DNA from: Microcoleus sp. bin38.metabat.b11b12b14.051
Lineage (GTDB): Bacteria; Cyanobacteriota; Cyanobacteriia; Cyanobacteriales; Microcoleaceae
Reading direction: 5' to 3'
Assembly: GCF_013299165.1 (NCBI RefSeq)
Contig: NZ_JAAFKD010000031.1
Location: 1 to 64,000, forward strand
Length of the DNA: 64,000 nucleotides
Part shown: piece by piece, positions 35,802-45,452 of the stretch
Position numbering within the stretch: the stretch's first letter is position 1
Layout: each line of letters begins with the position of its first letter
Made by a program: the position numbers and the translations under genes
The notes under the pieces: generated by a model
Told to the model about the DNA's origin: nothing
Database searches by the model: none
The model's input: the letters and a program-made list of their open reading frames with translations, nothing else

Positions 35802-36659
35802 ATGATGGGATTAATCCTGGAAGCGCTCACAGCAATGGGACACAATGTCCGCTGGATGTCTTGGAATTTGTTTTTAGGTTTAGTACCGCTGGCGCTGAGT
35901 TTTTGGCTCTTCCGCAAACCTCGATCGCGCTGGCTGCTGTGGGGTACGTGCATTCTCTTGGGCGCTACTTTTTTGCCGAGCACGCGCCATGTTTTGTCCT
36001 ATATCAAGCACATTGTGCAAGATGTGGGCACAACTTACTTTTTGGGGGCGATCGCGATTACGCTAGGCCTAATGGCTGTAGATATCTGGGTACTGCGACA
36101 GCGCGGGCTGCGCTCTCTCCGCTGGTGGGGCGGTTTTTTCTGGTTTATCGCATTTTTACCCAATGCACCCTACGTTTTAACTGATATCATTCACCTGATC
36201 GAGCAGATCAAACAGGAGCATACGGTGTGGACTGTGACTCTGGCTTTAATCCCGCAGTATCTGGTGTTTATGCTGCTCGGGTTTGGAGCTTACGTGCTGT
36301 CGGTGATGAATTTGGGTTACTATCTGAAGCAACAGGGTTGGGGTAGATTTATCCTGGCAACGGAAATAACTATACACGCACTTTCGGCGCTCGGCATTTA
36401 TTTAGGGCGATTTATCCGCTTCAACACTTGGGACATTCTGACGAATCCTGATGCGTTGGTTAACACAGTCATGAATGAGTTGATTGGTAAGCGTCCGGTT
36501 GTAGTAATGGCTGCAACATTTGTAGTAATTGCTGTTTTGTATTGGGTGCTCAAACAAGTGACTTTGGGGATTAGCCAGCGATTTTACAGCAGTCAATCGC
36601 AGTCGGAGGCGATCGGGGACAGCGCGGCTTCTTCTGAACCCATCGATTTGAGATTTTAG
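35802..36659 (+). CDS. DUF1361 membrane protein
   Basis: The 285-residue protein has about seven hydrophobic spans (LFLGLVPLALSFWLF, WGTCILLGATFLP, GAIAITLGLMAV, WTVTLALIPQYLVFMLLGFG and on). The family signature FLPNAPYVLTDIIHL and the later GRFIRFNTWDILTNP are present. DUF1361 proteins are inner-membrane proteins of unknown function. ATG 35802 is followed by a second ATG; either may be used. It stands alone behind heptamer arrays. Confidence 0.88.
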   Translation: MMGLILEALTAMGHNVRWMSWNLFLGLVPLALSFWLFRKPRSRWLLWGTCILLGATFLPSTRHVLSYIKHIVQDVGTTYFLGAIAITLGLMAVDIWVLRQRGLRSLRWWGGFFWFIAFLPNAPYVLTDIIHLIEQIKQEHTVWTVTLALIPQYLVFMLLGFGAYVLSVMNLGYYLKQQGWGRFILATEITIHALSALGIYLGRFIRFNTWDILTNPDALVNTVMNELIGKRPVVVMAATFVVIAVLYWVLKQVTLGISQRFYSSQSQSEAIGDSAASSEPIDLRF

Positions 36660-36870
36660 ATTCGCGAATTGAGACTTTACTCTACAGATGAATCTGCCAG
36701 CTAGAACTCACTTGCCAACTTTTTTGGGTATCCATGACTTGAGTCGGAAAACAAGTATTCGTCTGTGGCTGAAGCAATTTTTGCGATCGAGTCTCCAATC
36801 AATTCGTTGAGCAGTGGATCGCGAAAGTTGCTATCTTAGAAAAGTCTAAGTAGTTCTGTAAAAAGCAAAG

Positions 36871-38844
36871 ATGAATCGATTTGACCGTCAGTTGTGGGAG
36901 AGATTTATTGCGATCGCTCAGCCTTACTTTTATCCTTTAGAGCCTGGGGGCGGCAGAATATTCTTAGGATTAGTAGGACTGTTGTTGATATTTTTATTCG
37001 CTGCGATGTTTGTACTCGTCAGCGCTTTCTGTTTGGGCGGGGAACTGCTTTTTCCGGATTTTGTCCGCAGTATTGCGGCCGGCTTAGTCAATTTGCTGCA
37101 AGGAATCATTCATTCGCCAGCAATTGCGATCGTAGCTTTAATGCTAATTATTCCTTTCATTGCTTTTATTAGGTTCAAAGGCAGACTGACTCGGCACTGG
37201 CAGCCTTGGGCTTTATTGACTTTACTGCTTTTTTTGTCGCTTTCAGTCAGCGGTCTAAATGTCATAATTAGTTATGTCGGTAACTTTTTTAATACAGCAC
37301 TAGCAAAGAAAGACCAGCTCAATTACTGGAAATATCTGTTTGTCTATGCAGGGGTTTTTGCAGTCGGCACTCCCATCGTGGTCATTTACCGCTACACCCA
37401 AGATAAATTGAGTCTCTACTGGCGGGAGTGGATGACAAATAAATTCCTGGACAAGTATTTTCAGAATCGGGCTTATTACGAAATCAAGTCCCAAAAGGAA
37501 ATTGACAATCCCGACCAGCGAATTTCTGAAGATATCAAATCATTTACTCGTACAAGTTTGGCATTTCTGCTGGTAATTTTGGGTGCGATAGTTGACATTA
37601 TATCTTTCACTGGTATTCTGTGGTCAATCTCAAAACAACTTTCAATCTTCCTGATTGTATACGCTATCTTGGGTACGGTTGCAACTTTGATATTTGGTCA
37701 AAGATTAGTGCCTCTGAATTTTAACCAACTTAAAAAAGAAGCTAACTTCCGCTACGGATTGGTTCACATTCGCGACAATGCTGAATCTATTGCTTTTTAC
37801 AGGGGTGAGGAGCAGGAATCGAAGCAAATAAAACAGCGGTTCGTTGAAGTATTCCACAATTTTAATTTGCTAATTGGCTGGCAGCGAAATCTGGATTATT
37901 TTACAACTGGATACGGATATGCTGTGGTGATAATTCCGGCTTTGTTACTAGCTCCAGCTTACTTTGCAGACACAACTGATACAATCCAATTTGGAGATAT
38001 CACTCAAGCAGGTTTTGCTTTCAGTCAGGTTTTAGGCGCTTTTTCAGTAGTGATAACTCAGATTGAACGGCTGAGTGCTTTTGCAGCTAGTATCAATCGT
38101 TTGACTGTATTTACAGATACTTTGGAAGCAGAAAGGGCAGTGTATCGTGCAGGAGAAACTGCGATAGATGTCGTAGTAGATTCTGAGTTGGCGCTGGAAC
38201 GCGTTACCTTAGATACTCCGAAGCATCAAAAGACTTTGATTAGGGATTTGTCGGTAGCGGTGTCGCCGGGGGAAGGACTGTTAATTGTCGGTCAAAGCGG
38301 TGCTGGGAAAAGTTCTTTGCTGCGGGCTATTGCGGGTTTGTGGGACTCGGGAACGGGTCGTTTGGCGCGGCCGGAACTCGGAGAAATGCTGTTTTTGCCG
38401 CAGCGTCCTTATATGATTTTAGGTAGTTTGCGATCGCAACTTCTCTATCCCAACACCAGCAGCCAGGTTGATGATGAACAATTGCGCCGCGTTTTGGCAT
38501 CTGTAAATTTAACAGATTTGCCGGACAGATTGGGCGGTTTTGAGGCGGATTTAGATTGGGCCGAGATTTTGTCGCTGGGAGAACAGCAGCGTTTAGCTTT
38601 TGCCCGATTGTTGCTGACGGAACCGCGATATGCGATTTTGGACGAGGCGACAAGTGCTTTGGATTTGAAAAACGAGCAACATTTATACCAGCAGTTGCAA
38701 TCAACTAAAACTACGTTTGTCAGCGTCGGCCACCGATTGAGTTTGTTGAAATATCACCAGCAAGTTTTGGAACTTTTGGGCGAGGGGAATTGGCGGCTGC
38801 TTTCAGCAGAAGAATACCAGGCTAGCGCGCAGGTTTTTGGCTGA
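36871..38844 (+). CDS. ABC transporter, fused permease and ATPase (SbmA/BacA/ABCD-like)
   Basis: At 657 residues it has a six-span membrane half (about 30-430) of the ABC_membrane_2 type, with the family segments YWREWMTNKFLDKYF and EIDNPDQRISEDIK, and a C-terminal ATPase: Walker A VGQSGAGKSSLL (about 473-484), signature LSLGEQQRLAFARL and Walker B YAILDEATSALD. It is related to E. coli YddA and to mycobacterial BacA, which take up peptides or cobalamin; cargo here is unknown. One gene makes a homodimer. Start ATG 36871; the next gene is 440 bp away. Confidence 0.9.
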   Translation: MNRFDRQLWERFIAIAQPYFYPLEPGGGRIFLGLVGLLLIFLFAAMFVLVSAFCLGGELLFPDFVRSIAAGLVNLLQGIIHSPAIAIVALMLIIPFIAFIRFKGRLTRHWQPWALLTLLLFLSLSVSGLNVIISYVGNFFNTALAKKDQLNYWKYLFVYAGVFAVGTPIVVIYRYTQDKLSLYWREWMTNKFLDKYFQNRAYYEIKSQKEIDNPDQRISEDIKSFTRTSLAFLLVILGAIVDIISFTGILWSISKQLSIFLIVYAILGTVATLIFGQRLVPLNFNQLKKEANFRYGLVHIRDNAESIAFYRGEEQESKQIKQRFVEVFHNFNLLIGWQRNLDYFTTGYGYAVVIIPALLLAPAYFADTTDTIQFGDITQAGFAFSQVLGAFSVVITQIERLSAFAASINRLTVFTDTLEAERAVYRAGETAIDVVVDSELALERVTLDTPKHQKTLIRDLSVAVSPGEGLLIVGQSGAGKSSLLRAIAGLWDSGTGRLARPELGEMLFLPQRPYMILGSLRSQLLYPNTSSQVDDEQLRRVLASVNLTDLPDRLGGFEADLDWAEILSLGEQQRLAFARLLLTEPRYAILDEATSALDLKNEQHLYQQLQSTKTTFVSVGHRLSLLKYHQQVLELLGEGNWRLLSAEEYQASAQVFG

Positions 38845-39282
38845 GACAGGGCTGCTAACGTTGAGAAAGTGTCGGATAAATAACCGCGCTCGAATCATTT
38901 TATTGCTGTTATTCTATCCGACATAAGATTGTATATTGCATAAGGTTTGGGAGGCTAGCTGCTGTTGCATTGGTTTTTTGAACAAATTTAAAAACCGATA
39001 ACTAGGTAAGTAAATCCACCTAATCAAACATAAAATATCAATAGCTCTCAAGCTTGCTGTGTATGTCTTTTTCGTTGTTTCTTCCTTCGTATACGCTGGC
39101 TGATAAGTCTTTTTACCAGGTCGCCAAGCCGAAGGGATTTTTCCTTGTTGCTTCTACTGATCAATCAAAAACGGGAGAAACAGCAAGAAGCAAGCTGAAC
39201 TTTGGTCTGTTCAATTGTTCGCCCGCGAGAAATCAAAGAATATAATATAAGATAGATTATTAGTACAGGCGAGATTCCTACC
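38845..39282. other. Spacer with a TGTCGGATA/TATCCGACA inverted repeat and a TATAAT box
   Basis: TGTCGGATA (38870-38878) pairs with TATCCGACA (about 38915-38923), just after the ABC gene; it has no T-run. TATAAT at 39241-39246 lies about 36 bp before the TTG start of the NB-ARC gene and is a plausible -10. A 62-aa reading frame at 39054 has no family features and no Shine-Dalgarno. Confidence 0.4.
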
Positions 39283-40908
39283 TTGACTACTCCGATTCCT
39301 CAAAACTTTGTGCAAGCGATCGCCAAACAGCGCGGTGTCACAGATGCCGAGTTAGAGACAGTGTTTATGGCTCTAGACGGTCAATCAACGGCTTCCATCG
39401 CCACGAAACTCGGCATTAGCGACATCGCAGTTCGGAAAAGACTCGGGGAAGTTTATAAAAAGTTTCAGATTGGGGGGAACGGCCCGGGAAAGTTGTCGGA
39501 ATTAAGGCATCAGTTGCTGTTTTCATACCACAGCGAGCAGGAACCAAGCGATTTTAGTCCCCGAGGGAAAGGTTCTCTATTCAAAATGCCTATCGGGCGC
39601 CCACAGGAAGATTGGGGCCAAGCACCCGATGTCTCGGTTTTTTACGGGCGGACTGAAGAATTAACTAATTTAAAGCAGTCGATCGTATCGGATAACTGTC
39701 GCGTCGTAGCGCTGCTGGGTTTGGCTGGTAGCGGCAAAACAACTCTGTCGGTGCACTTCGCAAAACAGGTACAGCAGGAGTTTGATTTTGTGATTTGGCG
39801 CTCGCTGCGATCGGCTCCCCCAGCATCCGACTTCCTCGCGAGCTTAATTCAACTTTTTTCTAACCAACAAAAACCCGATTTGCCGCTCGACCTGAACGGC
39901 AAAATTTCGCGCTTAATCGAGTACCTGCGTAAGCGGCGCTGTCTGCTGATTTTAGACGATTTTGAAGCAGTCCTGCGACCCGAAGAACTAGCGGGACACT
40001 ACCGCGAAGGCTGCGAAGGCTATCGAGATTTAATTGTACGGCTCTGTGAGGTGAACCACCAGAGCAGTCTGGTGCTAGTTAGTGCCGAAGAACCCACAGA
40101 ACTGAGTTTGCTCGTGGGAGAAAAAGTGCGGTCTTTAAAACCTGCTATTTCCGAGGAAATAGCCCGCGAAATTTTCCAAGAAAAAGGCTTATCCGTTCGA
40201 GATAGACAATGGGAAATCTTGTTAGCCCGGTACGGAGGCAATCTGTTAGCGTTAAAAATTGTGGCGACAACGATTAACGAATTCTTTGATGGGAATGTTG
40301 GCAATTTTTTGGAAGCAACGGCATTATTTATAGAAGAACACATCAGCAATTTGCTCGCGCAGCAGTTCGATCGAATGTCGAGAACCGAACAAGAGATTTC
40401 GTACTGGCTGACTATTGCTCAAAGTCCGATTTCCCTGACGACTTTGCGAGAGCAGATGTTTGTCAATTTGTCGCTTTCCGATTTACTAAAAAATCTCGAT
40501 TCTCTGGGCCGCCGCTCGCTGATCGAAAAAATCACTGAAGGCGGGGAAACTGTGTTTGTGCTTCAGCCTTTAATCGTGCAATATGTCAGTGAAAGATTAG
40601 TCGATGGGATTTGTGCGGAGGTTTTGGAAACAGTTAATACGCAAGGAACAGAAAGAATGTGGCTGTTGAAAACTCACAATCTGAGCTGGAGTATTGTTCA
40701 ACAACAACAAAGTAAACAATCGAGAAGTCGAACAATTTTAGAATTAGTAAAAAATCGCCTTCAAGTGTTATTTATGAAAACTAGAGGCGTTGAAGAACCG
40801 CTAAAGCTCCTGGCAAAAGTTGCCTCTGATTTGGCAGATAAATCGATACTTGAGGTGGGATATGCGAAGGAAAATTTAGCCCAGATTATTGCAGAAATTA
40901 GGCGCTAA
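39283..40908 (+). CDS. NB-ARC STAND ATPase with N-terminal helix-turn-helix, no WD40 tail
   Basis: The protein has 541 residues. Residues about 8-75 form a helix-turn-helix domain of the type found at the start of cyanobacterial NB-ARC and vMAP proteins (GVTDAELETVFMALDGQS, then IATKLGISDIAVRKRLGEVY). Residues 115-400 are NB-ARC: Walker A GLAGSGKTTLS (146-156), Walker B CLLILDDFEAV (about 217-227) and GGNLLALKI. The C-terminal 140 residues are helical, without the WD40 or TPR sensor array usual in such proteins. A TTG start at 39283 is assumed. Cyanobacterial homologues may act in signalling, death or defence; the role here is unknown. Confidence 0.8.
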   Translation: MTTPIPQNFVQAIAKQRGVTDAELETVFMALDGQSTASIATKLGISDIAVRKRLGEVYKKFQIGGNGPGKLSELRHQLLFSYHSEQEPSDFSPRGKGSLFKMPIGRPQEDWGQAPDVSVFYGRTEELTNLKQSIVSDNCRVVALLGLAGSGKTTLSVHFAKQVQQEFDFVIWRSLRSAPPASDFLASLIQLFSNQQKPDLPLDLNGKISRLIEYLRKRRCLLILDDFEAVLRPEELAGHYREGCEGYRDLIVRLCEVNHQSSLVLVSAEEPTELSLLVGEKVRSLKPAISEEIAREIFQEKGLSVRDRQWEILLARYGGNLLALKIVATTINEFFDGNVGNFLEATALFIEEHISNLLAQQFDRMSRTEQEISYWLTIAQSPISLTTLREQMFVNLSLSDLLKNLDSLGRRSLIEKITEGGETVFVLQPLIVQYVSERLVDGICAEVLETVNTQGTERMWLLKTHNLSWSIVQQQQSKQSRSRTILELVKNRLQVLFMKTRGVEEPLKLLAKVASDLADKSILEVGYAKENLAQIIAEIRR

Positions 40909-41340
40909 GGTAGATGAGTGTTAAATTATAGCAATTATTAAAAATAGTGCAATATTATTTGTAGGGCGTGTCGCCATAAAAAATCCCTCGAATTCAATCG
41001 ATAGTCTGACAGAGCCGCACTTTACAACTATCCACCGTTAACACTAAAGCGTGGTGCGGATCTATGAGATTGTCGATTTTTTCTGATAAATTTTCGAGGC
41101 TACGCACCCTACGATTCTGTCAACTGTCAATTGTCAACTGCGGTGCGTCGCTATGAGATTGTCGATTTTTTGTGATAAATTTTCGAGGCGACGCACCCTA
41201 CGATTCTTCCTTCCGTCCCAGGTGAACTGTCAACTGTCAACTGTCAACTGTCAACTTCCTTCTTCCTTCTGCCAAAAAAAGCGATCGCCCTTTAAGAAAA
41301 GCGATCGCCCAATTTTCAGCAAAAACGGAATTAGATAAAA
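40909..41340. repeat. Cluster of GTAGGGTGCGTC-family palindromes and CAACTGT heptamers
   Basis: At least three copies of the GTGCGTCGC...GCGACGCACCCTAC family are present (about 40962, 41040-41113 and 41141-41203), two of them with the AGATTGTCGATTTTT...TAAATTTTCGAGGC interior in common, so one is a recent duplication. CAACTGT heptamers (41225-41260) and two close AAGCGATCGCCC HIP1 sites (41279, 41301) precede the ndhD stop. No gene is seen. Confidence 0.85.
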
Positions 41341-43071
41341 TTACTTGACAATCCCGAAAGCCGATGCAGATTGAGCTCCAGTAATTTTGCCCAAAGCAGG
41401 CGCTGTTGGAGCCTGTGCAATTTTGGGAGCCAAAAATCCCTTGGCATAAATCTGAGGATTTTCTTGAACGATGAGGGTGTAGGATTGGCGGACTTCGGCG
41501 TTAACAGCCACAGTCTTGGCGTCGTAAACTTGCATCGCCATGTTCGGATAAAAACCAATGCCGACAATCGGTATCAAAAAGCAAAATGCGATCGCCACTT
41601 CGCGAGGTTGAGCATCGATAAACTTGGCGTCACCAGGTAAAACGCAACTATTACCGAAACAAACCGCTTCATCCAGATTATCTCGCTGATTCTTTAAATC
41701 TAGATCTTCGAGATCGCAAGCTGCCAATGTTCCACAGTTGTAAAATAACTGCCGCAGCATCGAGAGCAAATAAATCGGTGTCAAAATCAGTCCCACTGCC
41801 GCCAGGAACACAATCACTGCGCGGAAAGAAGTGCCGTACATATCGCTAGTTGCGACACCTACAAACACGGAGAGTTCGCTCGCAAAACCACTCATACCAG
41901 GGAGTGCCAAAGAAGCCATCGCGCCGGCTGTAAATAAGGCAAACACTTTCGGCATAACTTTCCCAATCTCGCCCATCTCGTCCATGATCATGGTATGGGT
42001 GCGATCGTAGGTAACGCCAGCCAGGAAAAACAATACTGAGGCGATCAAACCGTGGGAAATCATTTGCAGCAGCGCCCCGTTGATTCCCAAATCCGTGAAG
42101 GAAGCAATACCCAACAACACGAATCCCATGTGAGAAATCGACGAATTCGCCAAGCGGCGCTTCATGTTCGTTTGGCCGAAGGAATTCAGCGCGCCGTAGA
42201 TAATGTTAACTACGCCGAGCACCGCCATAATCGGTGCAAAATAAACGTGTGCTTTGGGAAGAAGTTCTAAATTCAGGCGAATCAGTCCGTAGCCGCCCAT
42301 TTTCAGCAACACACCGGCCAGAATCATCGACACAGGAGAAGATGCTTCGCCGTGGGCGTCAGGCAGCCATGTGTGAAAGGGGAAAATCGCGAGTTTGACG
42401 CCGAAGGCAATGAACAATCCCCCATAAAGTAGGAGTTCTAAACCTAACGGGTAGTCCTTCAAGCCGAGTTCTACCATGTCGAAGGTGATATTTCCTCCGC
42501 CGTAGAATGCCATTGCTAAGGCAGCGATCAGAATAAAGATCGAAGCGCCGGCGGTGTAAATCAAGAATTTGGTAGCTGCGTAGCGACGGTTTTGCCCGCC
42601 CCAAATCGAGATTAGCAAGTACACCGGAATTAGTTCTAATTCCCAGACAATGAACAGCAGCATGATGTCTTGGGCGACAAATACTCCGATTTGTGCCGAG
42701 TACATCACCAGCATCAGGAAGTAGAACAATCGCGGCTTGCGATCGACTTCCCATGCAGCAAAAATCGATAGCGTTGTCACCAATCCCGCCAACAACACCA
42801 GCGGAACCGACAGCCCGTCAACCGAAACAGACCAGTTGAGGCCTAAAGAAGGTATCCAGGAATATTTCTCGACGATTTGGAAAGTGGAGATGCTCGGATC
42901 GTAGTGCGTCCAAAACACCCAACACATTAATACAAAGTCTGCAATGCCTACACCCAGGGCATACCAGCGCACAGTTTTGCCGTCTGTATCGGGCAGAAAA
43001 GGGATGGCGAGGGCAGCTAGGAGGGGTAGGATGACAATCGCGGTCAGCCAAGGAAATTGATCCGCTATCAT
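41341..43071 (-). CDS. ndhD: NAD(P)H-quinone oxidoreductase chain 4 NdhD
   Basis: The 576-residue membrane protein belongs to the NuoM/NdhD antiporter-like family of the NDH-1 complex in the thylakoid membrane, used in cyclic electron flow and respiration. Proton-channel segments are clear: the lysine and glutamate of [15 protein letters not shown], the [21 protein letters not shown] core and the lysine in LLKMGGYGL. The cyanobacterial loop [21 protein letters not shown] near residues 480-500 is present. Whether it is the NdhD1 or NdhD2 version cannot be told here. No ndhF gene is adjacent. Start ATG 43071. The C-terminal tail ([17 protein letters not shown]) is longer than usual. Confidence 0.95.
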   Translation of the reverse strand: MIADQFPWLTAIVILPLLAALAIPFLPDTDGKTVRWYALGVGIADFVLMCWVFWTHYDPSISTFQIVEKYSWIPSLGLNWSVSVDGLSVPLVLLAGLVTTLSIFAAWEVDRKPRLFYFLMLVMYSAQIGVFVAQDIMLLFIVWELELIPVYLLISIWGGQNRRYAATKFLIYTAGASIFILIAALAMAFYGGGNITFDMVELGLKDYPLGLELLLYGGLFIAFGVKLAIFPFHTWLPDAHGEASSPVSMILAGVLLKMGGYGLIRLNLELLPKAHVYFAPIMAVLGVVNIIYGALNSFGQTNMKRRLANSSISHMGFVLLGIASFTDLGINGALLQMISHGLIASVLFFLAGVTYDRTHTMIMDEMGEIGKVMPKVFALFTAGAMASLALPGMSGFASELSVFVGVATSDMYGTSFRAVIVFLAAVGLILTPIYLLSMLRQLFYNCGTLAACDLEDLDLKNQRDNLDEAVCFGNSCVLPGDAKFIDAQPREVAIAFCFLIPIVGIGFYPNMAMQVYDAKTVAVNAEVRQSYTLIVQENPQIYAKGFLAPKIAQAPTAPALGKITGAQSASAFGIVK

Positions 43072-43232
43072 GATATTGAGAATAAATACTTAGTTGGAAG
43101 TTACCACAATTATAATACTAAATTTAATAAAAACTTAATATTTGCAAATATTTTTTTTCTACAAATACCGGAGCGGCTGATAAAATCACGGATTGCGGCA
43201 AATGTCAATTTTTTTTCAGGTCAAATATAAAT

Positions 43233-43291
43233 TACGTAGTTGCGCTTGGGCGCTCTTATATATACGAAGAGCGCCCAAGCGCAACTACGTA
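43233..43291. repeat. Perfect 25-bp inverted repeat with 9-nt spacer
   Basis: TACGTAGTTGCGCTTGGGCG... (43233-43257) is mirrored without mismatch at 43267-43291. It lies between ndhD and the upstream DUF4079 gene, both minus. No stem mismatch means it is recent or under selection. It has no T-run, so a hairpin MITE is more likely than a terminator. Confidence 0.9.
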
Positions 43292-43353
43292 CCTAAAATT
43301 CACCCTTATAAAAGTGCCACTTGCGTCCTGGACTGTCCAAGTAATGCGATCGC

Positions 43354-44055
43354 TCACGGCTTGGGGCAAGTCTTATTGGCGAAATCACAACTATATATGT
43401 AGGGTTTCTGCCAACTCAGGGGAATTTCTAATAAATCCCTGGTTCCAGTCATTCCCTGTCCCAGAAACAGCAGCACGGCGATCGAGTTCAAGATGACATG
43501 GGCCGTGCGCCACCGATTCGATCGATCTTTGTAAATGTCTTGAATGATGGCGAGGGAGAAAACCATCAGCAGCGCAGCGGTGATGCCAATATAGTAGTGA
43601 GACCAATACCATTCATCGGTGCGCCGATAAACGCCATCTTGAGTGCCAAGAATCACCAAGCCAGCACCCGTCAATGTCGCAAATATGCCCCGCCATAACG
43701 CAGGTGTCGATCGATACAGCATGACCAAAGAGGCAATAGTTGCCACAAACATCAGCACAATGAAAATGACCTGAAACGAGTTTTTGCTCCAAACATCCTT
43801 GGTCAAAATATGCTCAAAAATCGCGTAACCTAGCCCCAACAACGTCACTCCTACCACAGAACCTGACAGAATTTTACCGGCTTTGACGTGTTCTGCGCCG
43901 ACTACAGGGGGAATCTTGCTCTTATCCCCGGATGCAATTTGCTGGCGGCGCTGCATAGTTTGCCAAGCCATATTCAGCACCACGCCCAGCATCGGAAACA
44001 CGATCGCCACAGCTAAAACAGGATGCAGCAAAGCCATAAAATCTTTAAATTCCAT
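43354..44055 (-). CDS. DUF4079 membrane protein
   Basis: At 233 residues it has five to six membrane spans (LLHPVLAVAIVFPMLGVVLNM, ILSGSVVGVTLLGLGYAIF, FQVIFIVLMFVATIASLVM, ATLTGAGLVILGTQ, YYIGITAALLMVFSLAII). The histidines HPVLA, FEH and YWSHYY fit the cytochrome-b561-like description of DUF4079 (inference). It is common in cyanobacteria and plastids. The C-terminus ends in SCDFANKTCPKP. It is transcribed toward ndhD with about 280 bp between, so a joint transcript is possible. Confidence 0.88.
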   Translation of the reverse strand: MEFKDFMALLHPVLAVAIVFPMLGVVLNMAWQTMQRRQQIASGDKSKIPPVVGAEHVKAGKILSGSVVGVTLLGLGYAIFEHILTKDVWSKNSFQVIFIVLMFVATIASLVMLYRSTPALWRGIFATLTGAGLVILGTQDGVYRRTDEWYWSHYYIGITAALLMVFSLAIIQDIYKDRSNRWRTAHVILNSIAVLLFLGQGMTGTRDLLEIPLSWQKPYIYSCDFANKTCPKP

Positions 44056-44355
44056 ACAGCACGTTTTCCTTCTTAGAACTGGATAAAACTAAACTTTTGA
44101 GATTTTCACGAAATCGATCGCGATTGGGCGATCGAACAAAACGTGAGGCTTCAACACAATCCAAAATAGCAAAAAGAGAGCCACAGGCAAGATGCCTGTG
44201 CCACCAAACATCAAATTGCTTTTGCTTGTTATCAGGTAGAGCGAAAGTAACACAGAACCCGAGGAAGAGCCTGTTTTTACCTCGGAGCTACGAGCATAGA
44301 GGACTGTAAGATGTGTTTAAGTTATTAAATTTTCTTCCCTGAGTCCTATTTGAAG
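44056..44355. other. Spacer between two minus-strand genes
   Basis: It contains a GCCACAGGCAAGATGCCTGTGCCAC palindrome (44180-44204) of the family at 28511, and HIP1-like GCGATTGGGCGATCG. Nothing coding is supported. Confidence 0.5.
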
Positions 44356-45078
44356 TTAACGCAACAACTCTTTGTTATTCAAAATAGCAGGCCAATTCTT
44401 GTTTGCTAAAGCAATGTGTCCGGGAATATCAGCTATCCACTCTACCTGTACTTTCTTATCATAGTTGAGATAAAGCTTCCCATCAACAATTTTCCAGGCA
44501 TCAGGCTGAGTGACAACTAGATTGCCTTCACTGGCAGCCTGAGCACAATATCCACCGTATTGAGGAGCATATTTTTCAGGACTTTTAGCAAACATATCGC
44601 GGTTGGCGGCACTAGCAAACATCCAAGTTGTGCCACCCCAATTATGTTTAAATTGGCTAACTCCCATCACTAATTTACCTTGGGTGAAATAAGCGACGAC
44701 ATCCTGACCATCAAGAGCTACACCTTTTTCGGTGTAATACTTAGGATGAACAGTTGTTGTGCTGCTTTTACCAGCACAAGGATTGGCTTTTCCGGCACAA
44801 GGATTGGCTTTTCCGGCACAAGGATTTTTACCAGCACAAGGATTGGCTTTTCCAGCACAAGGATTTTCTTTTCCGGCACAAGGATTTTTGCCAGCGCAAG
44901 GATTCGCTTTGCCAGCGCAAGGATTTTTACCAGCACAAGGATTGGCTTCTGCAATCTTCGATGAAACGGTTGTAGAGTTTAAGCTGGTGGAAGTTTTGAG
45001 GTTGGCGTAGCTAACATTAGCTGTTACCAAACCTAGAATGGTGGCAATGGCGATCGTGGTAATGTATTTGACTTTCAT
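44356..45078 (-). CDS. Exported YHS-domain protein with nine NPCAGK repeats
   Basis: At 240 residues it starts with a signal peptide (ITTIAIATILGLVTANVSYA). Residues 46-104 are nine copies of NPCAGK, spaced by A or E, so nine regularly placed cysteines. Residues about 112-225 form a YHS domain: LDGQDVVAYFTQGKLVMG, TTWMFASAANRDMFAKSPEKYAPQYGGYCA, AWKIVDGKLYLNYDKKVQ. YHS domains bind metals in copper-ATPases, oxygenases and MerT-like proteins; a periplasmic Cu/Ni-binding role is inference. The six- and seven-residue units suggest slippage. Two palindromes upstream (45171-45216) may be its operator. Confidence 0.85.
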   Translation of the reverse strand: MKVKYITTIAIATILGLVTANVSYANLKTSTSLNSTTVSSKIAEANPCAGKNPCAGKANPCAGKNPCAGKENPCAGKANPCAGKNPCAGKANPCAGKANPCAGKSSTTTVHPKYYTEKGVALDGQDVVAYFTQGKLVMGVSQFKHNWGGTTWMFASAANRDMFAKSPEKYAPQYGGYCAQAASEGNLVVTQPDAWKIVDGKLYLNYDKKVQVEWIADIPGHIALANKNWPAILNNKELLR

Positions 45079-45170
45079 GTGTTTAATTTCCCGATGAATA
45101 GTTAGTATTTTGAGGGCAGATATTTTCTTGATATTTCTTGCTCTCTGGCAAGTCGGTGGCTTTTTGTTGT

Positions 45171-45216
45171 CCTCAATATTTGAGGGTATTTACATTAACA
45201 CTCAAGAATATGAGTG
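45171..45216. promoter_or_regulatory. Two palindromes upstream of the YHS gene
   Basis: CCTCAATATTTGAGG (45171-45185) has 6-bp arms around TAT, and CACTCAAGAATATGAGTG (45199-45216) has 6-bp arms around AGAATA. They lie about 90-140 bp before the YHS start on its upstream side. Both arms carry CTCA/TGAG, as a dimeric repressor site would. No regulator gene is adjacent apart from the two-component pair at 46.5 kb. Confidence 0.35.
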
Positions 45217-45452
45217 CTAGATGAGGAAGAGATGGATGGGAGATAAAAGTCTGAATGCTTGATATGTCGGTTTCTTCAGCAAAAATTCATCTAGGAATTA
45301 GGAACCCATCATCTAGTTAGCAGGAACATCTTATAGAGTGGAGATCCAGGCTGACTATTGGTGTCTACTTAAGTCTAAAACCCTCTGTATCTCTCGTTTA
45401 CTGCCGAGGTCTGATCCCCCTCGCATCCCCCTTAAAAAGGGGAGTAGGGGTT

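Noticed and set aside
39054..39245. 62-aa ORF before the NB-ARC gene
   Set aside because: No homologous-looking features, no ribosome site and a promoter-like sequence at its end.
44680..45010. Plus-strand ORFs over the NPCAGK repeat region
   Set aside because: They are the other-frame shadows of a periodic coding repeat; composition is an artefact.
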